DNA of 64,000 nt from Liolophura sinensis. Lineage: Eukaryota; Mollusca; Polyplacophora; Chitonida; Chitonidae. The translations under genes were made by a program, and so were the position numbers. Location of the stretch: positions 41,227,116 through 41,291,115 of the forward strand of contig NC_088301.1 of NCBI RefSeq assembly GCF_032854445.1, written 5' to 3'. Positions 12,701-27,700 of the stretch are shown here, one piece after another (the stretch's first letter is position 1; the number at the start of each line of letters is the position of its first letter). Under the pieces are notes generated by a model. It was not told the DNA's origin. It ran no database searches and worked only from the letters and a program-made list of their open reading frames with translations.

Positions 12701-15700
12701 CGGGAACCCCCTCCTCTATACCGGCCCACTGCTCCACCCAGCTGTAAAGAAAACGATTGTTCACTCAGTTTTTATTTTCACTTACGACATTATCCCAGTC
12801 TCAAGATGCTTATTTTCATTTTGTTATCAGTATTTTTTAATATTTTTCTTTCAATGTTTTTTTCTATAAAATTCTTTGTCATTAGCCGGATTATAAAAAA
12901 AAAAAAAAAATCCCTATCAATCTACTGAATTTTCTCTGACATAATCAGGTTATGGCCAACAAAGAATTTTTTAAGGTTATAAGGAATACAACAGTAGGGT
13001 GACTGGGCAAACATCTGGCTAGTTGGACAAAGCCATTTACTTACTGTCTCCATTGGCCCACACACACAGTTAATGATCACATTCAATGAAGACTTCTGAA
13101 TGTCAATGTCTGAGAGGATGTTCCCTTCTGCAAAGCCCACCATGATGCTGGAAAACAATGGACACAATTACTCAAAACAGTTTTAGCATGCAAAAGCTTA
13201 GCTAGACACAAGAGCCAGTATAACTCCCAGAGAAATTAATAGCCTGTCTCAAAGCCAAAAAAAATCTTTTTCCATAACTAATAGTTGTTTATTTCAGATC
13301 TTATTTTACATTAGTTTTTGGAGAGGCCGTGAGTAAATCAGCGACCAGATCATACCTGATGCATGGTGTATACAAGTCAGTTGCCAAAGCAACCTGCTCC
13401 AAAAGCATGAGCTGACCCTTTATAATTGTAGTGCACACGACCAGCACATCTAAACAACAGCGAATTGTCTCCAATCTGTAAACACACAAGCAGTTAATCA
13501 GGAAACGTTGCCACATTTCAAAGATCGAAAAATTAAGAATGCTTGAGTCCAAAGTGAATTCGCCTAAGGGTCAAAATTCTCAAAGGCTCCCACACATCTG
13601 ATAAAAGATCTCTCATTTGTATGCAGTCTGGAAAACCAATTAGGTCCTTTAATGAAGTCAACTTTAAATTTGTTTAATTCAGCCAAAATTTCCCACAGGA
13701 CATGTACTTATTATATGAATGAACATATTACACTTACATGCAAAAAAGTGTGCCCATCCCCCCCCCCCCTACCATAATGCTCTGGCAGCCATCCTACAAG
13801 TGAAGTATTCTTGAGTACAGCATAAAACTCCAATCAAATAAATCAATAAATACATGTATATGCTTGCATATAAGTGCAACTGTGTATGTTTTGTTACTGA
13901 ATTCAGACTTACTTGCCACCGTAACTGGTCCATGGTGATGCTATTGCCAGCAGTTGTAACAAAAGTTTCATCCCACCCAGCTCAATGAAGGCATTGACAG
14001 GTTTCCAATGTAACCTCAGAGGCAGGTGCTCTAGTATAAAATCTATGTTTTCCTGGATTACGTCAGGATCCAAATTGTATGCCTTGTTAAAAAGGGAAAA
14101 AAATCTTTGTGATAGACAGTACACATAGTTCAGGGAAACAGCTCTATAACCTTGACTTACTTGTTACTGCAAGACAAATCGCTATTTCAAACTTAATACC
14201 TTTAAACTACTAACAAATTTTGGCTATATCCTTGCAAAAATGAAACACTACAGAATTAACAAAAGCAGACTAGTATAAGAATAATACAAATAAAACTTTG
14301 TATCACTTCTTTAGTATTCTGTTGCCATGCCAGAGGTTACTGAAATATCTTATAAGACTCTCTGTGACAACACATTTGCGCTGTTAACTTTAAGTACCCT
14401 TGTAAGGAGGACGAGGAGACCAAACTTCTTTTGTCTTGCTTTACAACTCTAATGAATTTGAACAGACGTTGTATGCTAGCGATACAAGTTCTAAGACAGG
14501 CCCCTTCCAATCCTATCCACATATAGGACCTATGTAGCATTTACCACATGATCTTTTTATAATCAGCAATCCTTAGATAAGGGGATCACACTTCCGTTTC
14601 ACCGAAATTGACTTCTGTTCTGCTCCAATCGGTTCTTTTCAACCCAAAATGTAGTGAATTTTGAACAGGCAGCCATGTCTACCTTTTCGATGCTTTGCCA
14701 TGTATTCTCCATGATGGAGATTTGTCACCATGCTGATGGTGGTTCTTTACAGATAAAAATTCAAATGAAGGAGAATTGTCTGCTCTGCACCACGCTCATC
14801 TCTGCTAAGGTTAGTGATGGGGAACATTGCTGTCTGTACAATGTTTTTACTGGGTGGTGGACTAGAAACGCTTGATATGTTTGTACACCGAGCCGATTGT
14901 GGTCAAATAAGTGCGTTTCACTTGTCTAAAGATCGTTGATGAAGAAAATGTCAGGTAGGAAACGTTACAGGGGTTCTAAGTGAAGATAAGAAAATACCGA
15001 CAGTTTTGAAAGCGAACCTCTGTTCGTTAGCATCGTTAGCATACAACATCTGATTCATTAGGCTATTCCAGTTATTGCCATTGTATGACTGGGAGTAGAC
15101 TTTTGTCATCTTGCATTAGCAGGGCTCTGTCAATAGACTCCTGCTGGGCAGCCTTAACATGTAAGCTGGACTCTATGACTAGATGTTTACTGCCCTGAAT
15201 TACCTTATAAGCAGGACTTTCTGTGACTAGACTTTTGTCATTCCCTCTGGCCTGAGACCTCCTGAGTTCCTCCACCTTCTGAAACAGGTGTGCCTCAAAG
15301 TATTTCTTTAGTGCAGCACAAACTTTGCGAATGCACTGCCGATTCACAAACTGGTTCCCTTCCATCATTGATTGGTCTGGTTCAGAATGAAGAATGTCTA
15401 TGGTGCTGATCTGAAAGTAGAGCACAGATACACATGTTGGTAGCCATGTTAGTTAAAAAAATCTTTATTTGATATTCTTCCAAGTCTACTACATGTACAT
15501 TGTACGTTCCATACTCTCAAACGTTTATAACACATTTTTTTCTGGACCCCAGTTATTCCTATACACACACACAGGTGCGGCGGGATGTTATAAAATTTTG
15601 GGGGGGCTAGTGCAGTGGAAGTAGCATTCCAGCTCAACAGGCTCATGCAATTCATATGGCTGCAGACACAATTTAGGAAATTTCTGGTGGAAAAAACTGC

Positions 15701-18700
15701 GATAAATCCAGGAAGAACTGAAAGTTTTCCTTTATTTACCAGCATTCTTTTCAAAATTCTCAACCTTCAACTCCCCTGGTTTCCTATGGACACCGGAGAC
15801 CTCAACAAGCTTTGTGCAAAAAAAAGTCTTACTTGATTCAACAGCCTTCGTAACCCATCCAATTGGTCAAATATGTCCAGAATCACCCGGAAGGGTAGAG
15901 AGTAGTAGAAGAATATGGCTGCGTGACAGCGACTAGAGTTGTGAGAACATTCCAACAGCCACAAGGCATAACTGTCAATAGGAAAGGTACATGTACATCC
16001 AGACCAAATACTCAATTTCCATCAATGTAATGCCAATAGTGATACCTGATATGTGAAATAATACTATTATCAATGACATTTCACCTATGTATAAATAATA
16101 AATTCTGAATACATCACAGTAAATGTGTGATGTTCTGCTAAGAAAACTTTTTCTAGTACCCTTTCATTTGGTCTTAGAAAGCACAGAGTTCATTTATGAT
16201 GTTTATGTTCACATTTTTTTGTTTGCTGAAGTGTACATTGTAGTTTCACTTAATACTTCAGTTTATTTCCTCAAAAATACTTTAGATTTCATGCTCTTAT
16301 CTGTACCAGCTATAAGATGTTGAGTGCGTAACAGATGTCAGAGTATCCCAATAAACTGGCAGCATACAAATAAATGTGGAATGTATGTACAGTAGACGTG
16401 AAACTCAGGTGCAAAGTCAGAATACATGTAGATGTAGCCTGATGTAAAAAGCATAAGCATTTACCTGACCAAGTTTCGAAGCTCGTGCTCTGGGAAGGTA
16501 CACACCTGAAATTGTGAACGACTTGATCGATTCAGAATACCACTCTATTGGTTTTGGGTATTTTAGCGAATATTCACATTTTGCCAAGTATCTGAAAAAA
16601 TCTTAAGTACTGGTAACAGCTGAACCAGTAAGTGCTGGATTCGAGCATGTGAGCTCATTGGTTACATTGCCAGTGAGTGAGTGAGTGCTTGGGGTTTAAT
16701 GTCGTACTTAACAATTTTTCACTCATATGACGACGAAGGAAACCTTAGAGTGCATGTAATGTGCCTCCTTGTTGCAGGGCAGATTTCCACAGCTCTTTTA
16801 TCTAGTGCTGCTTCACTGAGATACCTTACAAAGGCAAGCAAGCTGCCCCGCCCGATTATACTGATACGGATCAACCAATCGTTGCGCTATCCCCTTCGTG
16901 CTGAACGCCAAGCGAGGAAATTACAACTTCCCCTTTTAAGGTCTTAAGTGTGACTCAACCCAGGATTGGTCCTGGATCTACCACTCCCCAAGCACCAATG
17001 GTGCTATCGCGGCCAGTACTCACACTGCGAGGTGTGAAGCTGTGACAAGCACATCTACATGACTGTATGGTCTTAGGTATAAGAGAAGTTGTGACATCAT
17101 GTGACATCATCACCCTCGCAGAACAACAGCCAGTCAGCCATATTGGAATCTAGTTTATATGGGCTGATATCACCAAAGTACTCCAATATGGCTGCCAGAA
17201 ATACATGTAGGTCATGCAACCCCTCTATTCCCCTATCCAGGATTTCCGACATGAAGTACATATAATCTATATCGTCATTCACAAATTCTCAAGAAAGGAT
17301 TCTTTGTGTAAATCTAGCTACCTGTATAAAGTGACAAGGCCACATCATCGAGTATGTCAGGTGACACACAGCTTTGCTTCTACTCTCTCTATAGCGCTCA
17401 GACCAGATGATAAAGTTATCATACATCTGTGTTAACTGTGACAATATGGTCTCTATTATTTACTAAAAACTACAGTACCCCAATTCCTCAACCTTTTCAC
17501 ATATGAAATTGCAACATTCAGTGCAATTTATCAACATTTTTAATTTAATTTTGGGACAAAAGTACGATTTTATCACTCAACACAGAATAATGCCTTTACA
17601 ATTTGCTTGAAAAAAAACCTTGCAAACATTCAAAAAGGTTGAAGAATTACAGTAGGTGATCTGAAGTCTGAATTTCGCAGGATTAGAGGAAACCTACACA
17701 TATTTTTGTAGCGTACACCTTTGATGTGTTCATCCTCTCAAAAAGATTGAGTTCCAGCTAAATGGATGAAAAAGTACAGATATGTATTTCTGTTAGCTAA
17801 TCTGGATTAGGTCAGATCTACCTATGAAGCAGTTTTTATTTATGTGTGGTTAAATATTAGGCAACAAGATCTGGGGTGGAGTTTGAAGTGCTCCCTGCAA
17901 GAACATTTTACACATTCCCAGCATAAACTTCCTGGCTTGATCTTAATATCAGTATCTGACAAAGAAGAACCAAATCTAGAAATGTGTTTGGAAAAGATTC
18001 CAGAAATTAGTCCTGCAAACTGACATGATAGATACCAAACCGCCACATGTCCTGTTCTTGGACGAAGGTTAGATTGCAACTCACCTTTTCCATAATATGT
18101 TCAAAGTAAGAGATGTAGAAAAAGCACAGAGAGACCCCTGTAGCTGCGACTGATGGACAGTGAACCTGACACAGCTTCTGGACACCCCTGGCGGCCAGGA
18201 ATTCCATGGCAAATTTTTTGGAACATAACATATTCGCCAGATACTAAAACAAGACAAAAGATGTAATGACTGCTAAATGTATAAACACAAAGACTGATAT
18301 TGTACAAGGAGTTTAGGCACAGTTTGGCAATTTACAAAGCCTCAAAGACAGCAACATTTATCCTAAAAAATTTTGTTTATTTTTAACTGGTGTTTTACAT
18401 CGTATTCCAGAATATTTCACTTATACGACGACAGCCAGCATTATGGTGGGAGAAAACTGGGAACAGCCTGGGGGAATATCCTTTAAAAAAAAAGATTTAT
18501 CAACAGTAATTAACTAAAAACAATTACTAAACTCTTCTGCAAAAAGGCATCCAACTTGCTTTCAACCAAGTGAAACGGACACATGTAGATGGTTGTCAAA
18601 AATTTATAATCCCAGGACAAGCTGCATTTCTATATACGTTCCATACGCTGCACTTAAAAAATCCATCAACCAAGCTCCATCACCTGCTATTTCCCTCAAA

Positions 18701-21700
18701 CACTTACTCTGAGAGCAGCAAACGAAAGGCGAATGTCCTCTGTTTTTTCGTCGTCTATATAGTGCAAGATAAGTCCTATAGCACCATGCTCCATTGTAAT
18801 GCCTACAAACTGAAAAGAAATCCCATTCAGTAATAAAGACAGCCAGTATGAACAAACCTTTAAAGCTAATGAAAAGTTCTCCAACTTCACTGTTTCAACT
18901 GCTATCTTTCACTTCTCAACAGTAGGACCCTAGGCTCAATTCAACACTGCAGGTAGTTCATCCCAGTCACAAAATAGTCTTCATTACATCCAATGAGAAT
19001 CTCTCAACACATATGTTGTTCCTATTACAGAAATCCAAATTGTTTAATTGTGTACACCTATGCCGTGTAAACTGGATACACTGATTGGTCACAGCAGCTC
19101 ATTCGGTCTAGGACTTCCATGGTCGGGACTTGCTACCTGTATTTAAAACAAACTCAAATTTCCCACCAGAAATGCTACAGAGTCAAACCTGAAGAGCTGA
19201 GGTCATATAACCTCTGGGATAGCTAAGAATAGCAGTCCTTGTGCAGTTGGCTCGCGTAAATGTACAAGCCTTGTATATTTTACGGAAATCCACAGGTGAA
19301 TGGGATATTCACTGACTGAACAAATATGCTTAAAGGGCTTTTGCAAAAACAACAGAATGTTTAACACCAAATGCTCAAAATCAATTACCGTTATTGATTA
19401 TAATATATTACACAACATTATTTCAACAGTGAAACAATTATTAAGACTGGCTGCAAATTATCAAGTACATGTAGATATAAGGGTAAAACTTAGTTTATAT
19501 TGACTTAAACTTAGTTCATAGAGTTTGTTATTGCACCAGTTTTAATGCACATCCAGCTGAAATAATAATGATTGAGATATCACGGAAGACCTGCAAACAT
19601 AAATGCTGTAAATGTGTTTCCTCACATTACATGAACTTAATGAATCAGGACTATCTTTTCTTCCTTTAAGCCCTTCATTTGTCACCAATATACAGGGTGT
19701 CAGTCAGCCATGAGTATTGATGGGCTAGCATACCTCCTGATACTCTGCCATGGGGGTCAAGTAACTGAGGATTAACCTCTGCTGCATGCTGCGGCTCAGT
19801 GGATGAATAGGGTACGTCCCAATTACATACTGTTCCATCTCCTTCCAGCTGTTATTACTGTGTTCCCCAACTGAAACAATTTAACGCCACATAAATGATA
19901 CAGTACTTCCACTATTCTGATATACTTACTTATCAATACTATTCTTTAATATGTTTACATGATTTAGTGCCCTGTGCAAAACAGTTCAGGAAGGAAGAGT
20001 TTGGTCCAACTAGACCCAACAGCGGTAGCATACACGCCGTGGACCATGGCTCATCTATTCGCATAATGTAATATTTTAGCTTTTTCTCCTGTGCTGTGTG
20101 TCAATTGTGGCCAAACAAGTTTGAGGCCTCCCTGATTGATGGGTTAGGAGCTCAAACCGTGCTTACAAGGCACATGTTCTACTCATTTGGGTGTGTTTAC
20201 AACTCTAAGCTGTAAATCGAAGTAAATTAACTCCAACAAAAAATATTTTTATTTAAGATCATAATGGGGAAATAATCAGACAATGGGGACTTGTGAAATG
20301 CCCGGCAGCAGGGCCTTGACACCATTTTATTGACATCCAATGTTCCTGACCCATCTCATCATGATGACATCACATTAATTTATTTATTTATTTCATTGGT
20401 GTTTTACGCCGTACTTGCCAAATATTTTACTTATACAACGGCGGCCAGTATTATGGTGGGAGGAAACCGGGCAGAGCCCGGGAGAAACCCACGACCATCC
20501 GCAAGTTGCTGGCAGACCTTCCCACGTACGGGCGGAGAGGAAGACATCACATTAAAGACAGTACGATGTTACAACAGAAATTGATACAAAGTAATGGTGT
20601 AGACGTTACACTACAATCAATTCTTGACATAACAATGACTCGAGGTCCTGCTTCACACTATCGCCACCTCACATGACTAAACAAATATGATGCCTCTCCG
20701 TTGTGACGGCTCTGTAATATAACAGGCCGGTACATAGGCTCAGATGTCATCTCAATGCAATGATAAGTATAACTGGCGTTAGTACAAGTGGCTGAAAATA
20801 GTTCTTTTCACCTCCATGTAGCATGTATGTACAGTGTGAATTCCTTTGACTGGTGCTCAAGAAACAACAGTGGCCAGCATTATGGTGGGAAGAAATGGGA
20901 CAGGGCCGGGGAGACACCCAGGACCATGAGTTGGACATGAACTCACACTATGACTTTAGCTGGAATCCCACTCAGGAACCTTTCCCACCCAAAATAGTTT
21001 GTTCTATGCTGTGTTGTCTTATTATTTGGACCTGCCTTCACAATGAGGCTGAGTGGGCAAACTGGTAAAGTACTTCTCATTCATTGCAAGTAAACAATGG
21101 TCAAATCAGATTGGAATTGAGTTGACATTCCGTTCGAAAGTGTACCCCATTCTGAGAATAGGTACTTTCATAACACTAGGGTGTGTACATCGGGAGTTTT
21201 GTTTATACTTTCACAATGCTAAACAGTATGTAGACATAAATTTAACTGAAGTAACGTACTGTGAGGTACTTAATTTTCGTGTGGAACTAATTTTTGCGGA
21301 TTCAGCTGTCAATCATTTATTGCGAAAAATAATTCCAGCGAAAAATATCCAATATTGAATCATATACTACAGGTAGTAGTAATGATGAAGTGAAATCTTT
21401 GCCAGGATGACGGGTGTTGTGCTACGAAAGCCCGATGAACCAGCTACATTTTTTAACATCAGGAAGGGGAAATTATGGTTTAAATATATACAAACTCTGG
21501 TGTTCAGGCTTGGTGGGTATAAAACAAAGTGGGAGTTCATTCCTCTTTAGTTTGATTAGTGTTCACTATGCCGATATACTGAAAGAAAAGTAGATACCAG
21601 CACATGCTGGCTTCTTATGAATGTCGCTTTGATACACGCTGTCCAATTGGCTCTCTCTCTCCTGTGGTCCAATGAGTGAGTTTCTAACAAACTGTAAAGT

Positions 21701-24700
21701 GCATACATCAACACAAGGCCGTTTGACAGCTACAGCAATGTTTTAAAGAATGAGTGACTGGCGCCGATAATGATGAATTCATATGTTTTGCGTTGAACTG
21801 CTCAAAAGGTGACAGATCATTTTGTCAGGTGTTTAAAAGTACTCATCAATGGTTCGAAAAGAAGTGACAGTACTGCTCACTGTAGGTGCAAAAGTAATTT
21901 TCTTATGTAGTGATAATCCATTCCCCATTGTTTTAATCTCTGATTCAGATCACAAGGATTAGAAAAACCCCAGGAATCAAAGGAGGATTAAACCCACCTA
22001 TGAAGATATCTGTTCGACATGCTTGAATAATTTCAGCCATATTATATCTTGGAAACTTTTAAGATTTTTTTTCAGTATTCTCTTAAGTACGTGAAAATTA
22101 ATTCCCACGAACATATTTTTGGAGAAAATCCGCAAAAATAAATTTCAGCGAATAATAAGTACTTTACAGTATTTTGTGTTTGAATGGTGAGCTGACAATT
22201 AAAAATCAAGAACTAGAGAAAAATAAAACTAAAAATTCACCTAAATGAAGATGTTTTTTTTAGTTTTTTAATCATTTTATTGACTCAATTTTCTGATCAA
22301 GAAAAGATGTCTTCCAGATGAAAAGTGCAGGGACAGTTCACACTTCCCCAAAAATCTGGTGACTAGTTATGTATTTATACCCACCAACAAAAAACAGGAT
22401 TCATTCTTCCCATGAACAAAAATACTGCCATTGCCTGACTTAGCATAGTGACTTTCACAATGCTTTGGCTTGAGTATAATGTGAATTTAGCTATAGTGAA
22501 TTACAGTCAATACTTTCACAAGACAAAGGTCTGTAACCTTGCTTTTCAGCAGATGAGACTTACAATGGTTTGTTTCAGTCCTGGCTTGCTTTGCCAGTCT
22601 GAAGGAGGGTATTGATGGGAGTGGTCTAGGTCCATCTCCATCTCTGGCAGGCGAGTGTGGTTTTCGACCTAAATCTGTACTCTCTTGATTGTCCATGCCT
22701 GTGTGCTCAAAACTCCTCTTCTGAGCCTTCCCATCTCGGGAAAACATGCTGAAGTGCCGCTGAGACTTGCCCTTCTTATGTTCTGCCATGTCAGCATTTT
22801 TCAGTTCATGAAGCCGCACCAGCAGTTTGGGAATCTGGAAGAACAGTCTCTAGAGTATGTGATTAGAGTTTCTTCCTAGGATCAAAAATGACATTCGAGG
22901 CCCTACATGAATTTAAATAAAATTTCAGCTTATATGTAAGTGCAAACCTTAATGAACATATATATATATAATGGTTTCTTTTACACATAATGCAATGTGC
23001 TATTTAAAATAAATTTTGAATAATCAAGTACTTTCAAGGACTTTATTTATTTGACGCTGTGCTTAAGAATATTTGACTTACACTACTCATTACAGGGCAT
23101 GTGCACTAGACAAGCTTGATCTTTGTAGCCTAGCCTCCTCGCTAATGGACTCCTGCCAACCTATTATAATCAGCACTAAAATCATTTCAGGTATCCTTAA
23201 GAATCATGTTGTGCATATACATTTTAAACGGAGACAAAGGTTCAGAGAGTGTTTCCTGACATCAGTTCGCGCTTCACCACCCTGACTCCAGTGACCTTGG
23301 GGATCAGTGCCAAATTTACTCGTGGTGTCTGTGATGTAAAACAAATGTAGAAAGCGATGCATGCACTGTAAAGAGTTTGATATTTAAACATGTCAGTTTT
23401 TTCCAAGTCTTAAAACTTCCTGACTTTCTGCATGTGAAGCATAACTTATCTTACGACATACTCAAAGATATTTTATTCGTATGACGCCGGTACCTAACTT
23501 ACCAGTTTTCCGTTTGCCTCACTTGATGAGGTGGCAAGGTCCTGGCAGTCCATCACTTCTGCCAACACACCGATGGCATACGAACTGATAGGCTCATCAG
23601 ATGATCCTGCCCACTCAAATAGCCTTTTCACCAAAGGGTCCTACAACACACACACACACAGGTAAACAAACTGGTTCCACATTCCCCACATTTCCACATT
23701 TTTTGTTCCTCTTTTTGTGAGCCAAAACAAATGAGATCTATTATCAGGCAATGAAAAGATTTTTATACGAGCGGGATATGATTTTATTCCAGTGTGACTC
23801 CGACAGCATAAAATTATTGTGTGGATTTGGCGTCATATTCACACATATAGAGGCATCAGTGATCCGTTGAAAACTGCATAAGATCGACGATTTATTGGGT
23901 ATTTCCACTGAAAAGAGCTGTAAGTTATCTGATCTGTTCAATCTATGGGAAGAATTTAATTGTCATTAAAGTCCTGGCACCCCAAGCTGTGCACATCTCT
24001 GCCCAAGTAGAGTGTCAAGTCCCCACATCTGAAGGCGAGGCTTTGATGTTGAGTTAGCCAAGAAAAGGATTTTCCGTTCCCCCATTTCACACTCCCCACG
24101 CTGATGTCTGATGGTCCCCTAGGGTAAAGCCTCAAATATTATCCGAAATTCTAAAACAACTACAGTATCCAAAACCTCCAAGGCATATTGTCCTTATATG
24201 AATGTTACAACAAAGCAACGGCAAGTGAAATAACTAAGCATATCAGGAAATTGCAGATGCTGGGTATTGAGTATAGTGTCTATAATTCTGTCACAAATAG
24301 CTATGCCTAGAAACACAGTGTTTCAAAGTTCAAACACATTTAACACAAAAATATAACATGGTATAGCTGCTTACATCACTTGTAAGATCTGCAAATAAGG
24401 GACAGGACTCCAGGGCTGGGAAGATGTCTATCAGCAATCTACATGCAACCGTGCAGACTTCTATCTCTTCTGATTCTGTCACATATTCATCGACCAACTG
24501 CAAATTCACAATCATGTATCATTTAACCATCACATGATAAACTACAAAGTTTTAGCAATATAACAAATGTTTGATAAATGTTTTTTCTGCATTTTTTCAC
24601 ACCAGGTGGAAAAGTAATTATTTTTTCCTCTCTCTCATAAGAGTATTTTATAGAGATGCTTTAATAGTATTTTTTAAGTACTTTATTAGTTTTTAATACA

Positions 24701-27700
24701 CACAATAACAGTTCAACTAACGAGAAATTCTTCCCCTCACAGTCATGGATATTCCAACAGAGGAGGTTCTCTCTTTAAGCAACAAAACCTTATAACTTTT
24801 CCGTGGCTTATGTACATGTATCTATTGTCATGGGAATTGCTTGGCTGTCGCGCGTTTACATCTGGTGACTAAGAACAACAACACAAACTGCAGTTGTGGA
24901 GACACGAAGGTTTATTGCATACATAAGGGAGTGCAATACCTGTACATACAACAATACACCAGAGATGTCTGGAAATACCGCGCTTTCTGAGTGAAAGCTG
25001 TGTAGGAAGAGTCTATTCCAGACTGAGGGAGGTATACCAATACCAGCTGCGTTATCTTGTTACACACTTCCCCTTTATCAAACATTCAAGTCCTCTCAAA
25101 TACACATGCAGAACATTCGTAAACTTCAACAATTAATAGGCTAATGTCAATTATAGAGCCAAACAACTTAAGTTTAAGACAAACCAAAAGTGTGACTTAA
25201 TGTCATTTCACTACAACGATATTTGAATGTGTATGACTTACCGCACAAGTAACAGTAATCCTCAAAGAGAATGGTAAGAATCAACAACTTTAACACTAAG
25301 CAAGAAGATAGACATTTCGTCCAAATAATGCGTCATAAGGTCTCAGGACTATAATAAAAGTTCTAAACAGTTCACAAAGCCAGCACATCTCATGCCTTCT
25401 CACAGGCTGAGAAGGTTTGGTTCTCGTACATGGTGTTGATACATCCTTCTCCATACTCTCTCGTTCATCTGGCAATATCTTATCAGTGTTTGGGTTCTGT
25501 GTTGTCTCGTTTGTCTTCTGGACCAGAAGTCATCAGTAAAAGAGCACACTCCAAAAACAACATTGTATGACTGATGTACTTCGCACCCTAGCATAAGCAT
25601 GTCTGAAGTGTATCCTGTGGAAGCATGGACTGTACATCTGTAAGCAGCAAGTTGTGAGAGATGTATGTCCCAAGACTTCTGTACTCGATCAATGTAGCAC
25701 TTTATCATTGGTGTAAGGTCCAATTAAACCACTTTCATGCAGGATGGCAGGCTGTGGTCCTGGTTTTGGTGATCTGGAATAGCTTGCATATATCCCGGAA
25801 GAGTGCCACTTCAAAACTGCTCTCCTGGTCACTGTGGATTCCTCACGGAACAACAAACCTGGTAAAGACACTCATCACAAGTTTCTTGGCAATAACTTCA
25901 GATTGTTGGCTAGGGATTGGGTAGACTTTTGTCCATTTCGTGAACTGATCTACAACAGCTAGAACATACTGAATGTTGATGTGAAGTCGGTCCAAAGGAC
26001 CACCGCAATGAAACACTTGAAGTCTGGCTCTTGATGTCTTGGAACTCTTTTTCTGCGAGTTACACTCAACATACTATCTAACAAAAGTGTCACCCTTAAG
26101 TAAAATTTGTCCTTCACCCTTTGAAGTGTACGGTATACACCTTGATGTCCAGACTACAGTGGGCGGTGACACATTTCAATGGGCCTGAAGATCTAAGGAA
26201 CCATCAGTCGAAGTGACCATTTATTCCCTTTGTCTTGGATCCACTCATAAACCAAGACACCATTTTCAATCAGGAACATGTCCTTGTTTAACCAATAGTG
26301 CCTTAAATCAAGACCTCCTATAGCGTGTTGTATTTGTCTGGAAATTCTCGATTCAACACCCACAGATATACACACCTCAAGTCTGTATGACCCAACTGCT
26401 CCTGTTTAATTTCATTCAGTGTGTAACCTTGAATCCAGTCAGCTACAGGAACATTTTGCCTGTTTGTTTCTGCTCTGCAAACAGAAACAGGCACATCATC
26501 GTCAACTTGAGTGTCAAATTTATCCCACTGAAAGTGAAGCTTCAAACAGTGTGGAAAACCCCTGCAAGGCAGCAAAGTGAAGGCAGCAAATGCATTGGCA
26601 TTACAGTGTTCCTTTCCATTACAATGTTGGATGACAAAGTCATACTCTGCAAGCTCCTTGAGCCATTGCTCAAGTTGACCTTGGGGCGCCTTAAATTGGA
26701 CGAGCCAAATAAGACTGTTGTGGTCAAGTAGGAAATGTTTGAAATGATTTGTAAAGGCAACCATACCCAACAGTTCCTGACATGTTTCACAAAACTCTCT
26801 TAATTGGCAATTAGCGTAACCATTAACTCTTTACCTGCCTGTTTTGGGGCTGAGACAGCACAGCTTCGATCCAAGGCATCTGCGTCAATCAAAAACACAC
26901 TTTCACTACAGGTGTAGCCAAGAATAGGTGTATTCGTCAGCTTCTTCCTTCAAATGCAGACAGGCTTCTTGTTCAGTGGATTTCCACTGGAATTCCTGTC
27001 CTTTATGAGCAAGCTGGTCAAAGGGGACACACCACAGATGCGAGGTCTTGGACGAAATGCCGATAATTTGTGAGCCCAATGAAAGCCTTCAGGCCTGTCA
27101 ACGTGCAGGGAGTTTTCAGACAAGCTGTCTTGTGCCTGTCTCTTTCATCAACATTGATTTGGTGGTAAGCACACATCAGTGTGAAGTCGAAAACCAGGTT
27201 GACCCACTAAGTGCATCTAAGCACTCATCTATCTTGTGCAAAGGACATGCATGTTTCACCGTTAAATTGTGGACTTTTTGATAACCCATGCACCATCTCA
27301 CACCTCCATCGTTTTTGCGAACGGCACAATGACGCCAGCATTTAGTAACTTTCTCAAGTGACCTGCTTCTTCCTTCTGAAACCAGAGTGGTGTCTGCCTA
27401 ATGGGTTGTCTACAAACACAAGCTTCTTGTGTGTCTATGCGATACTTTATCGCTTGGAAAGGACCCATGTCTTTGTCACGTTTTGAGAACAACTAACAAA
27501 CCCCCAGCTGCAGCTTTTCAGAATGACTTAGGTTCTTACTAAATGTGTTAAATAGATCTGCAAGATGTTCTGGGACTCCTGGCAATTGAACTTCAGAACA
27601 ATCTACATCATTTCTGGGCTCAACGTTCTTTGGTAAAAACAGTGGGTTCGGATGAATTTCAATGAATTTTGGTGACATTTGCTGACATTTACTGTTTCAG

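Noticed and set aside
15090-15203. Extension of DCAF1 exon 15410-15204 to the end of its open frame
   Set aside because: A good GTAATT donor after AAG at 15204 gives the conserved junction to exon 14082-13913. The extra residues have no counterpart in the family.
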